A DNA stretch of 64,000 nt from an uncultured Scytonema sp. (lineage in GTDB: Bacteria; Cyanobacteriota; Cyanobacteriia; Cyanobacteriales; Nostocaceae), in assembly GCA_937873135.1 (NCBI GenBank), contig CALMVQ010000113.1, forward strand, positions 1 through 64,000, read 5' to 3'. Of the stretch, positions 8,191 through 16,889 are shown piece by piece. The notes under the pieces were generated by a model. The model did not search any database. It saw only the letters and a list, made by a program, of their open reading frames with translations, and had not been told where the DNA came from. The position numbers and the translations under genes were made by a program. Numbering within the stretch: position 1 is the first letter of the stretch; each line of letters opens with the position of its first letter.

Positions 8191-8727
8191 ATGGTTGCCC
8201 AGCTAGAAACTAATAGCGGAAATTTGACTTTGAGCCTCTCATACTCAGTAGAAGGGTTAGTACAGGTTTTCACCAGTTCGCATCGTAACTTTTTCACGAG
8301 TGTCATGGCTCAAGCACTGAGAACGGCCGGACAAGGAACACCAGTGTTAGTCGTGCAGTTTCTCAAAGGCGGTATTCGTCAAGGACATAAATATCCCATC
8401 CAACTAGGACAAAAATTAGATTGGATTCGCTGCGATTTGCCTCGTTGTATTGATACACCGAATTTAGAAGAAAATGAAACCCATGCCATCCAAAGCCTGT
8501 GGCAATATACACAGTCCGTTGTTATTGAAGGTAAGTATTCTCTAGTAGTGTTAGATGAGTTAAGCTTGGCAATGAACTTTGGCTTAATTCCCGAAACGGA
8601 AGTCTTAGCTTTTCTGGCGAAACGTCCTGCTCATATCGATATCATTTTTACAGGTACAGAAATGCCCAAATCTATTCTGGATTTAGCAGATCAAATTACA
8701 GAGATCCGTCGTAGTCATCAACCTTGA
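8191..8727 (+). CDS. CobO/BtuR-like P-loop-fold protein with degenerate Walker A
   Basis: The 178-residue protein follows the corrinoid adenosyltransferase CobO/BtuR fold: GLVQVFTSS, then PVLVVQFLKGG, a Walker B strand VVLDELSLAMNFGLI and ending TGTEMPKSILDLADQITEIR. In CobO the first motif is the nucleotide-binding loop GxGKGKTT; here residues 26-37 read VFTSSHRNFFTS, without the GK[ST] lysine. It therefore probably does not bind ATP in the usual way and may not adenosylate cobalamin. It is best seen as a cyanobacterial paralogue of unknown function. No cobalamin genes flank it. Confidence 0.7.
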   Translation: MVAQLETNSGNLTLSLSYSVEGLVQVFTSSHRNFFTSVMAQALRTAGQGTPVLVVQFLKGGIRQGHKYPIQLGQKLDWIRCDLPRCIDTPNLEENETHAIQSLWQYTQSVVIEGKYSLVVLDELSLAMNFGLIPETEVLAFLAKRPAHIDIIFTGTEMPKSILDLADQITEIRRSHQP

Positions 8728-8840
8728 GCTATTTAGAATTTAAGCTCAACAGTAAGAGCGGTTTTTGATGCGCTGATTTTAAATTTATATCGGTTTTGAC
8801 TCGTGCTTGTTGTCATTTTAACTTTTGTGTCAGTACTTGA

Positions 8841-9407
8841 CTAGCTGCCTAAAGTTGCTGATGTCAAGACTGATGTCGGATTAAGCAGGAATTGAGCAGC
8901 TTTTTGTGTCGTTGCTTCAGATAGCTGAATTTGTTTAAGAGTTACTAAACCTTCGCTGACAAAAGAATCTCTTACTAAAGCTTTCTCTCCTCCATTGAAG
9001 AGAGTTTCATAAAAAACTTCCTTAATTCCAGCAGAAATAATTAACTTCAAGCAAGACAAACAAGGTTCTAGAGTCACATAGATACTTGCCCCCTCTGTGG
9101 AAATACCGTGCTTTGCTGCTTGGGCGATCGCATTTGCTTCTGCATGGACAGCCCTTGATGGTAATGTTTTACTTGCATCGCAACTGCTTAACCCAGGATA
9201 GCAGTATCCTTGAGCCGTACAATGAGCCGAACCCGATGGTGAACCATTGTAACCCGTTGCTACCACTTGCTTATTTTTCACAATCACAGCGCCCACTGGA
9301 AAAGCAAGGCAAGTTGAACGAGTTGCTGCCAATTTAGCCAACATCAGAAAGTATTCATCCCATGTTGGTCTGAGGTAAGATTCGTCTCTTCGCAAAATAT
9401 CATGCAT
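8841..9407 (-). CDS. dCMP/cytidine deaminase family (ComEB-like)
   Basis: The 188-residue protein has the zinc site of cytidine and deoxycytidylate deaminases: H88-A-E90 in RAVHAEANAIAQAA and C116/C119 in TLEPCLSCLKLI. Asn54 in GYNGSPSG belongs to the dCMP deaminase subgroup, which converts dCMP to dUMP. It is divergent from the dUTPase gene at 9520 and two genes from a ThyX-like protein, so all three enzymes lead to dTMP. The shared 112-base gap may contain a bidirectional promoter. The C-terminal 40 residues are variable and contain no known domain. Confidence 0.85.
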   Translation of the reverse strand: MHDILRRDESYLRPTWDEYFLMLAKLAATRSTCLAFPVGAVIVKNKQVVATGYNGSPSGSAHCTAQGYCYPGLSSCDASKTLPSRAVHAEANAIAQAAKHGISTEGASIYVTLEPCLSCLKLIISAGIKEVFYETLFNGGEKALVRDSFVSEGLVTLKQIQLSEATTQKAAQFLLNPTSVLTSATLGS

Positions 9408-9519
9408 AATTTGTTCACTGTAAACTGTTAACTCTTAACAGTCTACTGGGGAGTGCCGATGCCAAACCGCTTGGTCAAGGCATTTGAATGGTAAGATAAA
9501 AAGTTTGAAATTTGAGTAG

Positions 9520-10008
9520 ATGTACATGACTTCTGATAGTCGAGTGATTGTTAAGGTGAAGCGATTGATACCAGAGGCACAACTCCCTAGATACGAACAT
9601 CCTGGTGACTCAGGTGCTGATCTTGTCGCTGTCACTGACTACACACTGCAACCAATGCAATGGTTTGCCGTTCCCACGGGTTTATCAGCAGAGGTGCCAA
9701 TGGGTTTTGAACTACAGATTCGCCCTCGAAGTGGCTTGGCACTCAAGCATGGTGTAACCGTATTGAATACACCTGGAACTGTTGATGCTGGTTACAGGGG
9801 AGAAATCAAAGTTATCTTGCTTAACTTGGGATCTGTTGCCTTCCAGATTAATAAAGGGCAGAAGATTGCCCAACTTGTTGTTGCCCCTGTTGCTTGGGGA
9901 AAATTTGAGGAAGTTGACGAATTATCCTCTTCCCAGCGTGGAAACGGTGGTTTTGGTTCAACAGGTATTACTTACGTTGAAGTAGGCAATGAACAATCTC
10001 AGCATTAG
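9520..10008 (+). CDS. dut: dUTP diphosphatase
   Basis: The 162-residue trimeric-type dUTPase has all five family motifs, including PGDSGADLVA (I), RPRSGLALKHGV (III), the uracil loop TPGTVDAGYRGE and the C-terminal arm RGNGGFGSTG that closes over the active site. It hydrolyses dUTP to dUMP and pyrophosphate, keeping uracil out of DNA and feeding thymidylate synthesis. Two ATGs, at 9520 and 9526, could start it; the first is used. It is followed after about 100 bases by the ThyX-like gene and precedes it on the same strand, probably as one unit. Confidence 0.95.
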   Translation: MYMTSDSRVIVKVKRLIPEAQLPRYEHPGDSGADLVAVTDYTLQPMQWFAVPTGLSAEVPMGFELQIRPRSGLALKHGVTVLNTPGTVDAGYRGEIKVILLNLGSVAFQINKGQKIAQLVVAPVAWGKFEEVDELSSSQRGNGGFGSTGITYVEVGNEQSQH

Positions 10009-10109
10009 GTATTGGGTAATGGCTAAAGCGGTGATAGGGAAGATAATTCTCTATCTCCGCTTCACCAATTAGCACGCACCATATACGGAACAAAACTAAG
10101 GTGATCAAT

Positions 10110-11759
10110 ATGGAGGAATTTGTAGAATCGCTGACTGAAGAGGAAGGCAGTTTGCTACAGCCTTTTATGACTAATTTAGATCGATCTGTCTTTTGTTTGC
10201 GAAATCTACCTGAAGTTGTCAAAGGTGCATTGTTCTCACGATATAGTCGTAGCGATCGCAGCTTGCGCCGTATCTTGCTTGATGAGTTTATCAAAGCACC
10301 AGAAGCTCATTTTACTCATATTATTGGCGGAGGATATGACAATAACACTGACCAATTGGTAGCCATTCAACAAGCAGAAGCGTTTTATGATCGCGTTTTA
10401 ATTGGTTATGGTGATGACTCAGTTGCAGAACTCGGAGGTGCCCATATTGCCTGTGAAGGAATTAGCAATATTGCCTCAATTGCCCTTGAGGACAGCCGTT
10501 TGGGAATTTCTCCCTTAGAAAAATCTACCAGATATGTCCCGTTTAATCAAAAAATCAAGGGCCGCTACCGCTACTATCGCGAGCCGTCTATTATAGCATC
10601 CAGATATGCAGAGTGTTATGAGTCCACCCTAGATCGTTTATTCGACACGTACACTGCATTAATCGATCCCCTATTAACGTGGGTACAGAGTCGTACACCG
10701 CGAGATCCTGATACCTCAGAACGAGCATACAAGAATGCCACAAAAGCCAAAACTTTAGATTTGTTGCGCGGGTTACTGCCAATGGCAACTTTAACTAACG
10801 TTGGTTTATTTGGCAACGGCCGCGCATTTGAATATTTGCTAGTTAAGTTTGCTGCCTCACCTCATGAGGAAGTGCGTACACTTGGATTGGCTATGCAACA
10901 AGAACTAGATCAAATTATACCTTCATTTGTTAAACGGGCAAAAACTGAACGGGGTGCCCAATATGCGCGATACCTTCAAATAAATCGTCAACGTACAGAA
11001 CGACTTGCACAAAAACTTTTCGGGCAAACAGAAAGCAGTACCCCATTAATTCAATTACTTGAGTACGATCAAGATGCTGAAGAAAAGGTTGTTGCCGCGA
11101 TCCTTTATTCCCACGCCGATCTTCGGTTGGCTGAAATTAAAGAATACGTTACCAATTTATCAGCAACAGAACGGGTTGAGATTATCAACACTTATGTAGG
11201 CGAACGAGAGTCTAGGTTCCATCGCCCTGGTCGTGCTTTTGAAGAAGTATATTATACATTCGATATCCTAGCAGATATTGGTGCGTATCGTGACTTGCAC
11301 CGACACCGGATCTTGACACAAGAACGCCAACACTACTCTGTTCATCACGGGTATGTCGTTCCAGTAGAACTAGAATCCGCAAACCTGCAAGCGCAAATGC
11401 GCGAAGCCTTGGAGTATGCTGCACAAACAACTGAGTTGATTAGTTCAAACTTCCCAGATGCAGCACAATATGTTGTCCCTTTCGCTTATCGAGTACGCTG
11501 GCGAATTAAGTTGAATCTTCGTGAAGTTTATCATTTTGTGGAATTACGAAGTTCACGACAAGGACATCCTTCCTACCGCGCAATTGCACAAGAAATGTAT
11601 CGACTTCTTTGGGAAGTTCATCCAACATTAGTAGCCAACATGCATTATGTTGACCTTAATGATTATGCACTCCAACGATTAGCCGCAGAGCAACGACTTG
11701 ATATAAAGCTGAACAAAGAAGTGGGGAGTAAGAGCGGGTTTAATTCAGATAACTTATGA
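10110..11759 (+). CDS. FAD-dependent thymidylate synthase-like protein, two ThyX domains
   Basis: About 549 residues form two Thy1/ThyX-like halves. The first (about 25-265) has GYGDDSVAELG, then SRLGISPLEKSTRY where ThyX has RHRxxSxxxxS-RY, and LLPMATLTNVGLFGNGRAFE. The second (about 340-530) has DLHRHRILTQERQHYS, VVPFAYRVRWRIKLNLRE and HPSYRAIAQEM. ThyX converts dUMP to dTMP using FAD and methylene-tetrahydrofolate; single-domain enzymes have about 220-250 residues. Only the second half keeps RHR, and the spacing to its serine is longer than in the canonical motif. The ATG at 10110 is preferred over GTG at 10101 because AAGGTGA lies just before it. The last codons lie in a palindromic repeat. 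It follows dut. Confidence 0.78.
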   Translation: MEEFVESLTEEEGSLLQPFMTNLDRSVFCLRNLPEVVKGALFSRYSRSDRSLRRILLDEFIKAPEAHFTHIIGGGYDNNTDQLVAIQQAEAFYDRVLIGYGDDSVAELGGAHIACEGISNIASIALEDSRLGISPLEKSTRYVPFNQKIKGRYRYYREPSIIASRYAECYESTLDRLFDTYTALIDPLLTWVQSRTPRDPDTSERAYKNATKAKTLDLLRGLLPMATLTNVGLFGNGRAFEYLLVKFAASPHEEVRTLGLAMQQELDQIIPSFVKRAKTERGAQYARYLQINRQRTERLAQKLFGQTESSTPLIQLLEYDQDAEEKVVAAILYSHADLRLAEIKEYVTNLSATERVEIINTYVGERESRFHRPGRAFEEVYYTFDILADIGAYRDLHRHRILTQERQHYSVHHGYVVPVELESANLQAQMREALEYAAQTTELISSNFPDAAQYVVPFAYRVRWRIKLNLREVYHFVELRSSRQGHPSYRAIAQEMYRLLWEVHPTLVANMHYVDLNDYALQRLAAEQRLDIKLNKEVGSKSGFNSDNL

Positions 11760-11790
11760 GCAAAAGCTCATAGCTTTTGAAACCCGCCCC
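11733..11790. repeat. GCGGGTTT...AAACCCGCCCC palindromic repeat, copy 1
   Basis: Arms GCGGGTTTAA (from 11734) and AAACCCGCCCC (to 11790) form a hairpin across the end of the ThyX-like gene. Copies with the same arms and unrelated loops are at 48861-48919 and 54112-54170. The left arm supplies the last codons (KSGFNSDNL) and the stop. In this position it could also serve as a transcript end. Confidence 0.7.
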
Positions 11791-11826
11791 TACTATCAAC
11801 TAACCACTCACTATTAATATATTTTC

Positions 11827-12264
11827 ATGAGCAATTTGCCCAAAATTGACCGTCAAAGAGAGCATCAAGCGAACGAACGGACTTTCTTAGCTTGGCTACG
11901 CACTTCTATAGCATTAGTTGGCTTTGGTTTTGCTATTGCTCGATTTGGGCTATTTCTGCGCCAGCTTAATTTTGCTCTAACTCGACAGCAACCAACCCCA
12001 AAACCCTTTTTTGACTCTGAAAGTTTAGGTATTTGTTTAGTACTTTTTGGTATTCTTACTATAGCCTTAGCAGCTTGGAGATATAACCAAGTTTTCTGGC
12101 AAATTGAACGAGGAGACTATCGACCTTCTCGCCTGGGTGTTTGGGTGATAACTGGAGTCGTAATTATTTTTGGATTTCTCAGTATTCCTCTACTTCTTTT
12201 GCGAAGTACGGTGCCGACTCCATCTCGCATTTTTCAACCCCAGTCCCGCAATTTCCGCTCTTAA
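11827..12264 (+). CDS. DUF202 family membrane protein (YidH-like)
   Basis: The 145-residue protein opens with NERTFLAWLRTSIALVGFGFA (with R before T-F-L-A-W), the DUF202 signature, in which a charged stretch leads straight into the first membrane helix. Three membrane segments are visible, at about 28-48, 75-95 and 105-125. Family members are small inner-membrane proteins, and their biochemical role is not established. The gene is isolated, 65 bases after the ThyX-like gene's terminal palindrome and 69 bases before the redoxin gene on the same strand, so the two could be co-transcribed. Confidence 0.85.
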   Translation: MSNLPKIDRQREHQANERTFLAWLRTSIALVGFGFAIARFGLFLRQLNFALTRQQPTPKPFFDSESLGICLVLFGILTIALAAWRYNQVFWQIERGDYRPSRLGVWVITGVVIIFGFLSIPLLLLRSTVPTPSRIFQPQSRNFRS

Positions 12265-12333
12265 GTAGAGATCCCAAGGGATTAAATTCAGTTACGTATA
12301 ATGAGACAAAATAGTTAAAAAAGTGTTAAAAAT

Positions 12334-12915
12334 ATGGCATTAACTGCTTCAACAATGTTGCCGTTGGGCACTCAAGCATTGGACTTTAATCTACCAGAAG
12401 TCGTATCTAAGAAGAATATTTCACTGTCTAGCTTTGCTGATAAAAAAGTTATAGTTGTGATGTTTATCTGTAGACATTGCCCTTTTGTCAAACATATACA
12501 AGCAGAATTGGCGCAATTAGGAGAAGATTATGCCAACAGTGATGTCGGCATTGTTGGCATCAGCGCTAATGATGCTAAAAATTATCCAGATGATGCGCCC
12601 GATTCGTTGAGGGAAATGGCAATAGAACTAAGTTTTAAGTTTCCCTTGTGTTACGATGAAACTCAAGAGATAACGAAAGCTTACACGGCGGCTTGTACCC
12701 CGGATTTCTTTTTGTTTAATGCTGATCGCCAACTCGTTTATCGCGGACAATTGGACGAAAGCCGCCCTAGTAATGGCAAACCTGTTACAGGTACTGATTT
12801 ACGTGCTGCTATTGAAGCTGCACGGACTGATGAGCAAGTTAAAGGTGAGCAAAAGCCAAGTATTGGCTGTAATATTAAGTGGAAACCGGGTAATGAACCC
12901 AGTTATTTTGGTTAG
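12334..12915 (+). CDS. Thioredoxin-like / AhpC-type redoxin
   Basis: The 193-residue protein has a thioredoxin fold of the redoxin type: VIVVMFICRHCPFVKH with Cys46 and Cys49 as a CxxC pair, GIVGISANDAKNYPDD, a cis-proline region CTPDFFLFN and YRGQLDESRPSNG. Such proteins are widespread in cyanobacteria and are predicted thiol oxidoreductases or peroxiredoxin-like enzymes. The family was named from sequence, and the substrate is unknown. No signal peptide is seen, so it should be cytosolic. A late pair of cysteines is absent except for IGCNIKWK near the end, which is also a family hallmark. Confidence 0.85.
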   Translation: MALTASTMLPLGTQALDFNLPEVVSKKNISLSSFADKKVIVVMFICRHCPFVKHIQAELAQLGEDYANSDVGIVGISANDAKNYPDDAPDSLREMAIELSFKFPLCYDETQEITKAYTAACTPDFFLFNADRQLVYRGQLDESRPSNGKPVTGTDLRAAIEAARTDEQVKGEQKPSIGCNIKWKPGNEPSYFG

Positions 12916-12949
12916 GAGTCAGGAGTTAAAACTAACAACTAACAACACA

Positions 12950-13486
12950 TTAGTGCTGAATTTCTAAATTGAGGATATAACATCCTAGTTGAACTTTGCC
13001 AGCCCACAATTCGTATTCTACTCGTAAATGCTCAGGTAAAGGATGTCCGTTAAGCTTTAAAGCCCTGGTATAATTTCGGACGCGAATTGGTTCGTGAGGT
13101 TGTAATGATTCATTTGGCAACCAATAACGACTAATCGCATAAACGCCCTTTTCCCAGAAGTGACGGTAACTTAATTGAGAGTTACCTTGCATAGTCATAG
13201 TTACCCGGTAAGGGGAAATTTCCAGCCACAATAACCTGGGGCTACCAGCGTGAGTTTTGCTTTGCTCTAGTTGCCTAGTGGTAGATGGTGGCTTATCGGA
13301 GATAAATTTATTCTCTGAATTGAGATTCGTCTCCTGGCAATTTTTAATCGGTGGTGCAGTCAACAGCAAATGAAAGCGATCTCTGTCTTTTTGATACAAT
13401 GTTGCAGCAGTTTCTAGAACAGACAAAATCGGAAGATCTGTAGAAATCAAGGACAGGGATACGGATTTACGGTGATGAGTTAGCAT
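12950..13486 (-). CDS. Conserved-looking protein of unknown function
   Basis: I do not recognise this 178-residue protein. The first 60 residues are a short structured part (SLISTDLPILSVLETAATLY), then a polar, probably disordered linker (about 60-80). A compact C-terminal part of about 95 residues (LWLEISPYRVTMTMQGNS to the end) is rich in aromatic residues and beta-strand-like. It ends just behind the redoxin gene (convergent) and is divergent from aroA, with a 99-base gap. Its codon use resembles its neighbours and it contains no low-complexity tract, so it is likely real. No membrane segment or signal peptide is seen. Confidence 0.6.
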   Translation of the reverse strand: MLTHHRKSVSLSLISTDLPILSVLETAATLYQKDRDRFHLLLTAPPIKNCQETNLNSENKFISDKPPSTTRQLEQSKTHAGSPRLLWLEISPYRVTMTMQGNSQLSYRHFWEKGVYAISRYWLPNESLQPHEPIRVRNYTRALKLNGHPLPEHLRVEYELWAGKVQLGCYILNLEIQH

Positions 13487-13585
13487 GGGAGCGAAGCTTT
13501 TGAAGGAATGAAATAAATATCAGTAAAGCTAGCAGGTCAGGGAAAGCGGTAGGATACAAGCGCAGTTACACGCCAGTTTATCCTA

Positions 13586-14935
13586 ATGTCGCCTTCTGTT
13601 ATAACCATAGAAACTAAAGAAAACATTTCTCAGAACTTAATTATTCAAACACCCCAGGCTGGATTCTCTTTAAAAGGCCGCATTCGGGTTCCAGGGGATA
13701 AATCTATCTCTCACAGGGCTTTAATGTTAGGTGCTATGGCTCATGGAGTTACCCAAATCCAAGGGCTACTCTTGGGAGAAGATCCCCGCAGCACGGCAAG
13801 CTGTTTCCAAGCTATGGGAGCAGAAATTTCCGAACTAAACACCGAATTGGTGCAGGTTAAAGGTATTGGCTTGGGAAATTTATTAGAACCACCTGATGTT
13901 TTAAATGCTGGCAACTCTGGTACTACCCTGCGATTAATGTTAGGCTTCTTAGCATCTCACGCGGGACGCTTCTTTACTGTAACAGGTGATAGTTCCTTGC
14001 GATCGCGTCCCATGTCCCGTGTCGTCAAACCTTTGCAACAAATGGGGGCACAAATTTGGGGACGAAAAGAGGCAACTCTCGCACCATTGGCAATTCAAGG
14101 ACAGTCCCTTAAACCAATACACTACAATTCCCCCATTGCTTCGGCCCAAGTTAAATCTTGCATTCTGCTTGCGGGTTTGTCGATTGAGGGCAAAACCACG
14201 GTGACAGAACCAGAACTTTCCCGCGATCACAGCGAACGGATGCTACGAGCCTTTGGTGCAGAAGTCGTTGTCAACCCTGAGATTAATAGTGTAACCCTTA
14301 TTGGTCCCGCTCAACTTACTGGGCAAAAGGTTATTGTTCCGGGAGATATCAGTTCAGCTGCTTTTTGGTTGGTAGCTGGGGCGATCGTTCCTGATTCTGA
14401 ATTGGTGGTGGAAAATGTGGGGATCAACCCTACACGTACTGGTATTTTAGAAGCTTTGGCGATGATGGGAGCAGATATTCAGCTAGAAAACCAACGTGAA
14501 GTCGCTGGGGAACCAGTTGCCGATCTCCGGGTGCGTTCCAGTCGTTTGCAAAGTTGCACTATTTCTGGGGACATCATACCCCGTTTAATTGATGAAATTC
14601 CTGTTTTGGCTGTGGCAGCAGTTTTCGCTGAAGGAACGACAACGATTCGGGATGCGACTGAACTACGGGTGAAGGAAAGCGATCGCATTACTGTGACGGC
14701 ACAGCAACTCAACAAAATGGGTGCCAAAGTTAACGAATTGCCTGATGGCATGGAAATTACTGGTGGAACTCCCCTCATAGGGACGGATGTCGATAGTCAT
14801 ACAGATCATCGCATCGCTATGAGCTTGGCAATTGCTGCTCTCAACGCTCATGGGACAACGACTATCCATCGTGCAGAAGCCGCCAGTGTCTCTTACCCAG
14901 CTTTCACCACTACACTGCAACAAGTCTGCGGATGA
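13586..14935 (+). CDS. aroA: 3-phosphoshikimate 1-carboxyvinyltransferase (EPSP synthase)
   Basis: The 449-residue enzyme shows [14 protein letters not shown] near the start, [15 protein letters not shown] (the PEP-site loop), [16 protein letters not shown] and the late RVKESDRI motif. It joins shikimate 3-phosphate and phosphoenolpyruvate to give EPSP in the chorismate pathway to aromatic amino acids. The loop reads GNSGTT rather than GNAGTA, which suggests the class II form. A hairpin at 14950-14980 follows, consistent with a transcript end. An N-terminal extension of about 25 residues precedes the family core. Confidence 0.95.
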   Translation: MSPSVITIETKENISQNLIIQTPQAGFSLKGRIRVPGDKSISHRALMLGAMAHGVTQIQGLLLGEDPRSTASCFQAMGAEISELNTELVQVKGIGLGNLLEPPDVLNAGNSGTTLRLMLGFLASHAGRFFTVTGDSSLRSRPMSRVVKPLQQMGAQIWGRKEATLAPLAIQGQSLKPIHYNSPIASAQVKSCILLAGLSIEGKTTVTEPELSRDHSERMLRAFGAEVVVNPEINSVTLIGPAQLTGQKVIVPGDISSAAFWLVAGAIVPDSELVVENVGINPTRTGILEALAMMGADIQLENQREVAGEPVADLRVRSSRLQSCTISGDIIPRLIDEIPVLAVAAVFAEGTTTIRDATELRVKESDRITVTAQQLNKMGAKVNELPDGMEITGGTPLIGTDVDSHTDHRIAMSLAIAALNAHGTTTIHRAEAASVSYPAFTTTLQQVCG

Positions 14936-14949
14936 ATTAGCAATCCTTA

Positions 14950-14980
14950 GATTCCCGACTTCTATTAGAAGTCGGAAATC
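14950..14980. terminator. Hairpin behind aroA
   Basis: CCGACTTCT (14955-14963) pairs with AGAAGTCGG (14967-14975) over a three-base loop, with further pairing outside. A weak T-rich stretch (TTACTTT) follows. The arm GATTCCCGACTTCT recurs at 63963 beside the terminal AGGACTTACGCA element, so it may also be a widespread repeat. Confidence 0.6.
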
Positions 14981-15046
14981 TTACTTTAAAGTTAATTGCT
15001 AATTGCTATTACAATAAGATTACGATATCAGTCAGAAAAAAGCTTA

Positions 15047-16090
15047 ATGATTCGCCTCACTCAGTACTCTCATGGCGGCGGTTGTGGTTGCAAAATTGCT
15101 CCAGCTCAATTGCAGGAAATCTTATCTGAGGTTCCTTTAAACCAAGTTTGGAAGCAACTGCTTGTAGGTACTCAAACTAGTGATGATGCTGCCGTTTATC
15201 AAATCAACGATCATCAAGCTTTAGTATTGACAACAGATTTCTTCATGCCCATTGTTGATGAACCTGTGGATTTTGGACGAATTGCGGCTACCAATGCTTT
15301 GTCTGATGTCTATGCTATGGGTGGAACCCCGATTTTAGCCTTAGCAGTATTGGGTATGCCGATTAATACTCTCCCAATGGAAGCTATTCAAGGTATTATG
15401 CTGGGTGGAGCAACAGTTTGTCAGGAGGCGGGAATTCCTCTTGCTGGCGGACATTCTATCGATTCCCCAGAACCTATTTTTGGCTTAGTTGCTGCTGGAT
15501 TGGTACATCCAATGCAGGTGCAAAGAAATGCCACAGCCAAACCAGGAGACAAACTGATTTTGACGAAGCCTTTGGGTATTGGAGTGATGACGACGGCTCT
15601 CAAAAAAGGGCAATTGACACCAGATGCTTACGAATCAGTTTTGAAGGTAATGACGCAGCTCAATCGAGTGGGAGCAACTTTAGCAACTAACCCAGACGTT
15701 CACGCCATGACTGATATTACCGGATTTGGACTTCTGGGGCATTTACTAGAAGTCTGTCGGGGAAGTGCTGTGAGGGCAGAAATTTCGCTGTCTTTGATTC
15801 CGATTCTATCATTCGCTTTAAATTTGGCATCACAAGGCATTTTTCCGGGCGCAGCACGACGTAACTGGGATGGTTATCAATCTCAAATTCATCTCACAGA
15901 ATTGAGGAATTTAACCGAGTGGGAAACATTACTGCTAGCAGATCCACAAACCAGTGGCGGCTTGCTGCTTGCTGTAGCACCGAATAGTATCTCAACTATT
16001 TTAGAGCAACTTTTAGCAGAGGGATATGGTTATTCTCGTGTTATTGGTGAGTGTACTGAAGGGGAAGTTGGGATTGAGGTGAAGAGGTAG
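15047..16090 (+). CDS. selD: Selenide, water dikinase (selenophosphate synthase)
   Basis: From ATG at 15047 the protein has 347 residues and begins with the usual N-terminus, including HGGGCGCKIAP, where Cys13 is the selenide-handling residue (a cysteine, not a selenocysteine, form) and Lys16 is catalytic. TTDFFMPIVDEP, ATNALSDVYAMGGTP and DITGFGLLGHL mark the ATP-binding and dimer parts. It makes selenophosphate from selenide and ATP. An upstream in-frame ATG at 14996 would add 17 residues with no family match. No selA, selB or mnmH/selU lies nearby; in cyanobacteria the product probably serves tRNA 2-selenouridine formation. Confidence 0.92.
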   Translation: MIRLTQYSHGGGCGCKIAPAQLQEILSEVPLNQVWKQLLVGTQTSDDAAVYQINDHQALVLTTDFFMPIVDEPVDFGRIAATNALSDVYAMGGTPILALAVLGMPINTLPMEAIQGIMLGGATVCQEAGIPLAGGHSIDSPEPIFGLVAAGLVHPMQVQRNATAKPGDKLILTKPLGIGVMTTALKKGQLTPDAYESVLKVMTQLNRVGATLATNPDVHAMTDITGFGLLGHLLEVCRGSAVRAEISLSLIPILSFALNLASQGIFPGAARRNWDGYQSQIHLTELRNLTEWETLLLADPQTSGGLLLAVAPNSISTILEQLLAEGYGYSRVIGECTEGEVGIEVKR

Positions 16091-16505
16091 TACCGCTTTA
16101 GAGAATTAAAAATTAAAAAAGCTTAATATCTTGTATCGTGAGCGATGCAAAAGAATACAGGTTTACAGTTGGTACTGTTGGGCATTGCCCACCACGGACA
16201 AATTTTTTAAATCTAATAGGAGCGCCATTCGTTAATTTTGCAACTTAATTAAAATTATAGATATTTTAGTATTTTTTTTACTTGGCGATATACATTTTGT
16301 ATAGTATGCTTCTGAAAAGCTAGCAAAGCTAAGTTATGTGTCAGTTTTGGCAAGCTAATGCACTTCTAAACTGCGCTGCGTTATAACGCATATTAGTTTA
16401 GTACTTAGCAAATTTTTACATTTGTTTTGTTGCCAAAAATTTTCTCGGTACAAATCAAAGAATGTTCGTATAATCACCAAATATTACATTGGAGGAGATT
16501 CAGTT
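16091..16505. other. Intergenic region upstream of the BON-domain gene
   Basis: These 415 bases contain no gene. A small GC hairpin, TGGGC/GCCCA, occurs near 16180. The rest is AT-rich, likely including the promoter of the BON gene. GTA-N7-TAC (16269-16281) comes near an NtcA site but has one base too few between the half-sites. Confidence 0.5.
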
Positions 16506-16865
16506 ATGGGTTGGTTACAAAGACTTTTCGGGATAGAAAAACCTCAAGATGCTCAAGTTAACCCCGAGACATCTGCTGCACCAGAGGAAACTTCAACAGG
16601 CGAGACTGGGGAAAGTATTGCTCCCGAACGAGTAGGACTGAATGGAGAATACGATCAAAGTGGTTTGGCAAAACGAGTTGCCCTTGCTTTTGATCAGAGT
16701 TCTGAGTTTGATGATATTGACACACTATATGTTGCACAAACAGGCGGTACAGTAGTTTTAAAAGGGGAAGTCCCCAGTCAAGATATATTAGATAAAATGG
16801 TCGAAGTTGCCAGAGATGTTAGCGGTGCTACTGATGTCAACACAGATCAGGTTAGAGTCGGCTAA
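16506..16865 (+). CDS. BON-domain protein
   Basis: From ATG at 16506, with GGAGGAG eight bases upstream (16491-16497), the protein has 119 residues. An acidic, threonine-rich linker (about 12-50) precedes a BON domain (about 55-119) with LAKRVALAFDQSSEF, GTVVLKGEVPSQDILDKMVE and GATDVNTDQVRV. BON domains bind phospholipid or ligands in the periplasm in some families. No signal peptide is present, so this one may be cytosolic. An upstream Met at 16422 lacks a ribosome site and is not chosen. A lipoprotein gene follows 24 bases later, likely co-transcribed. Confidence 0.8.
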   Translation: MGWLQRLFGIEKPQDAQVNPETSAAPEETSTGETGESIAPERVGLNGEYDQSGLAKRVALAFDQSSEFDDIDTLYVAQTGGTVVLKGEVPSQDILDKMVEVARDVSGATDVNTDQVRVG

Positions 16866-16889
16866 TTTTGAGTTTTAAGAATACCGAGA

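Noticed and set aside
16269-16281. NtcA-like site GTA-N7-TAC upstream of the BON gene
   Set aside because: NtcA sites need eight bases between GTA and TAC; here there are seven, and the T-run makes a chance match likely.
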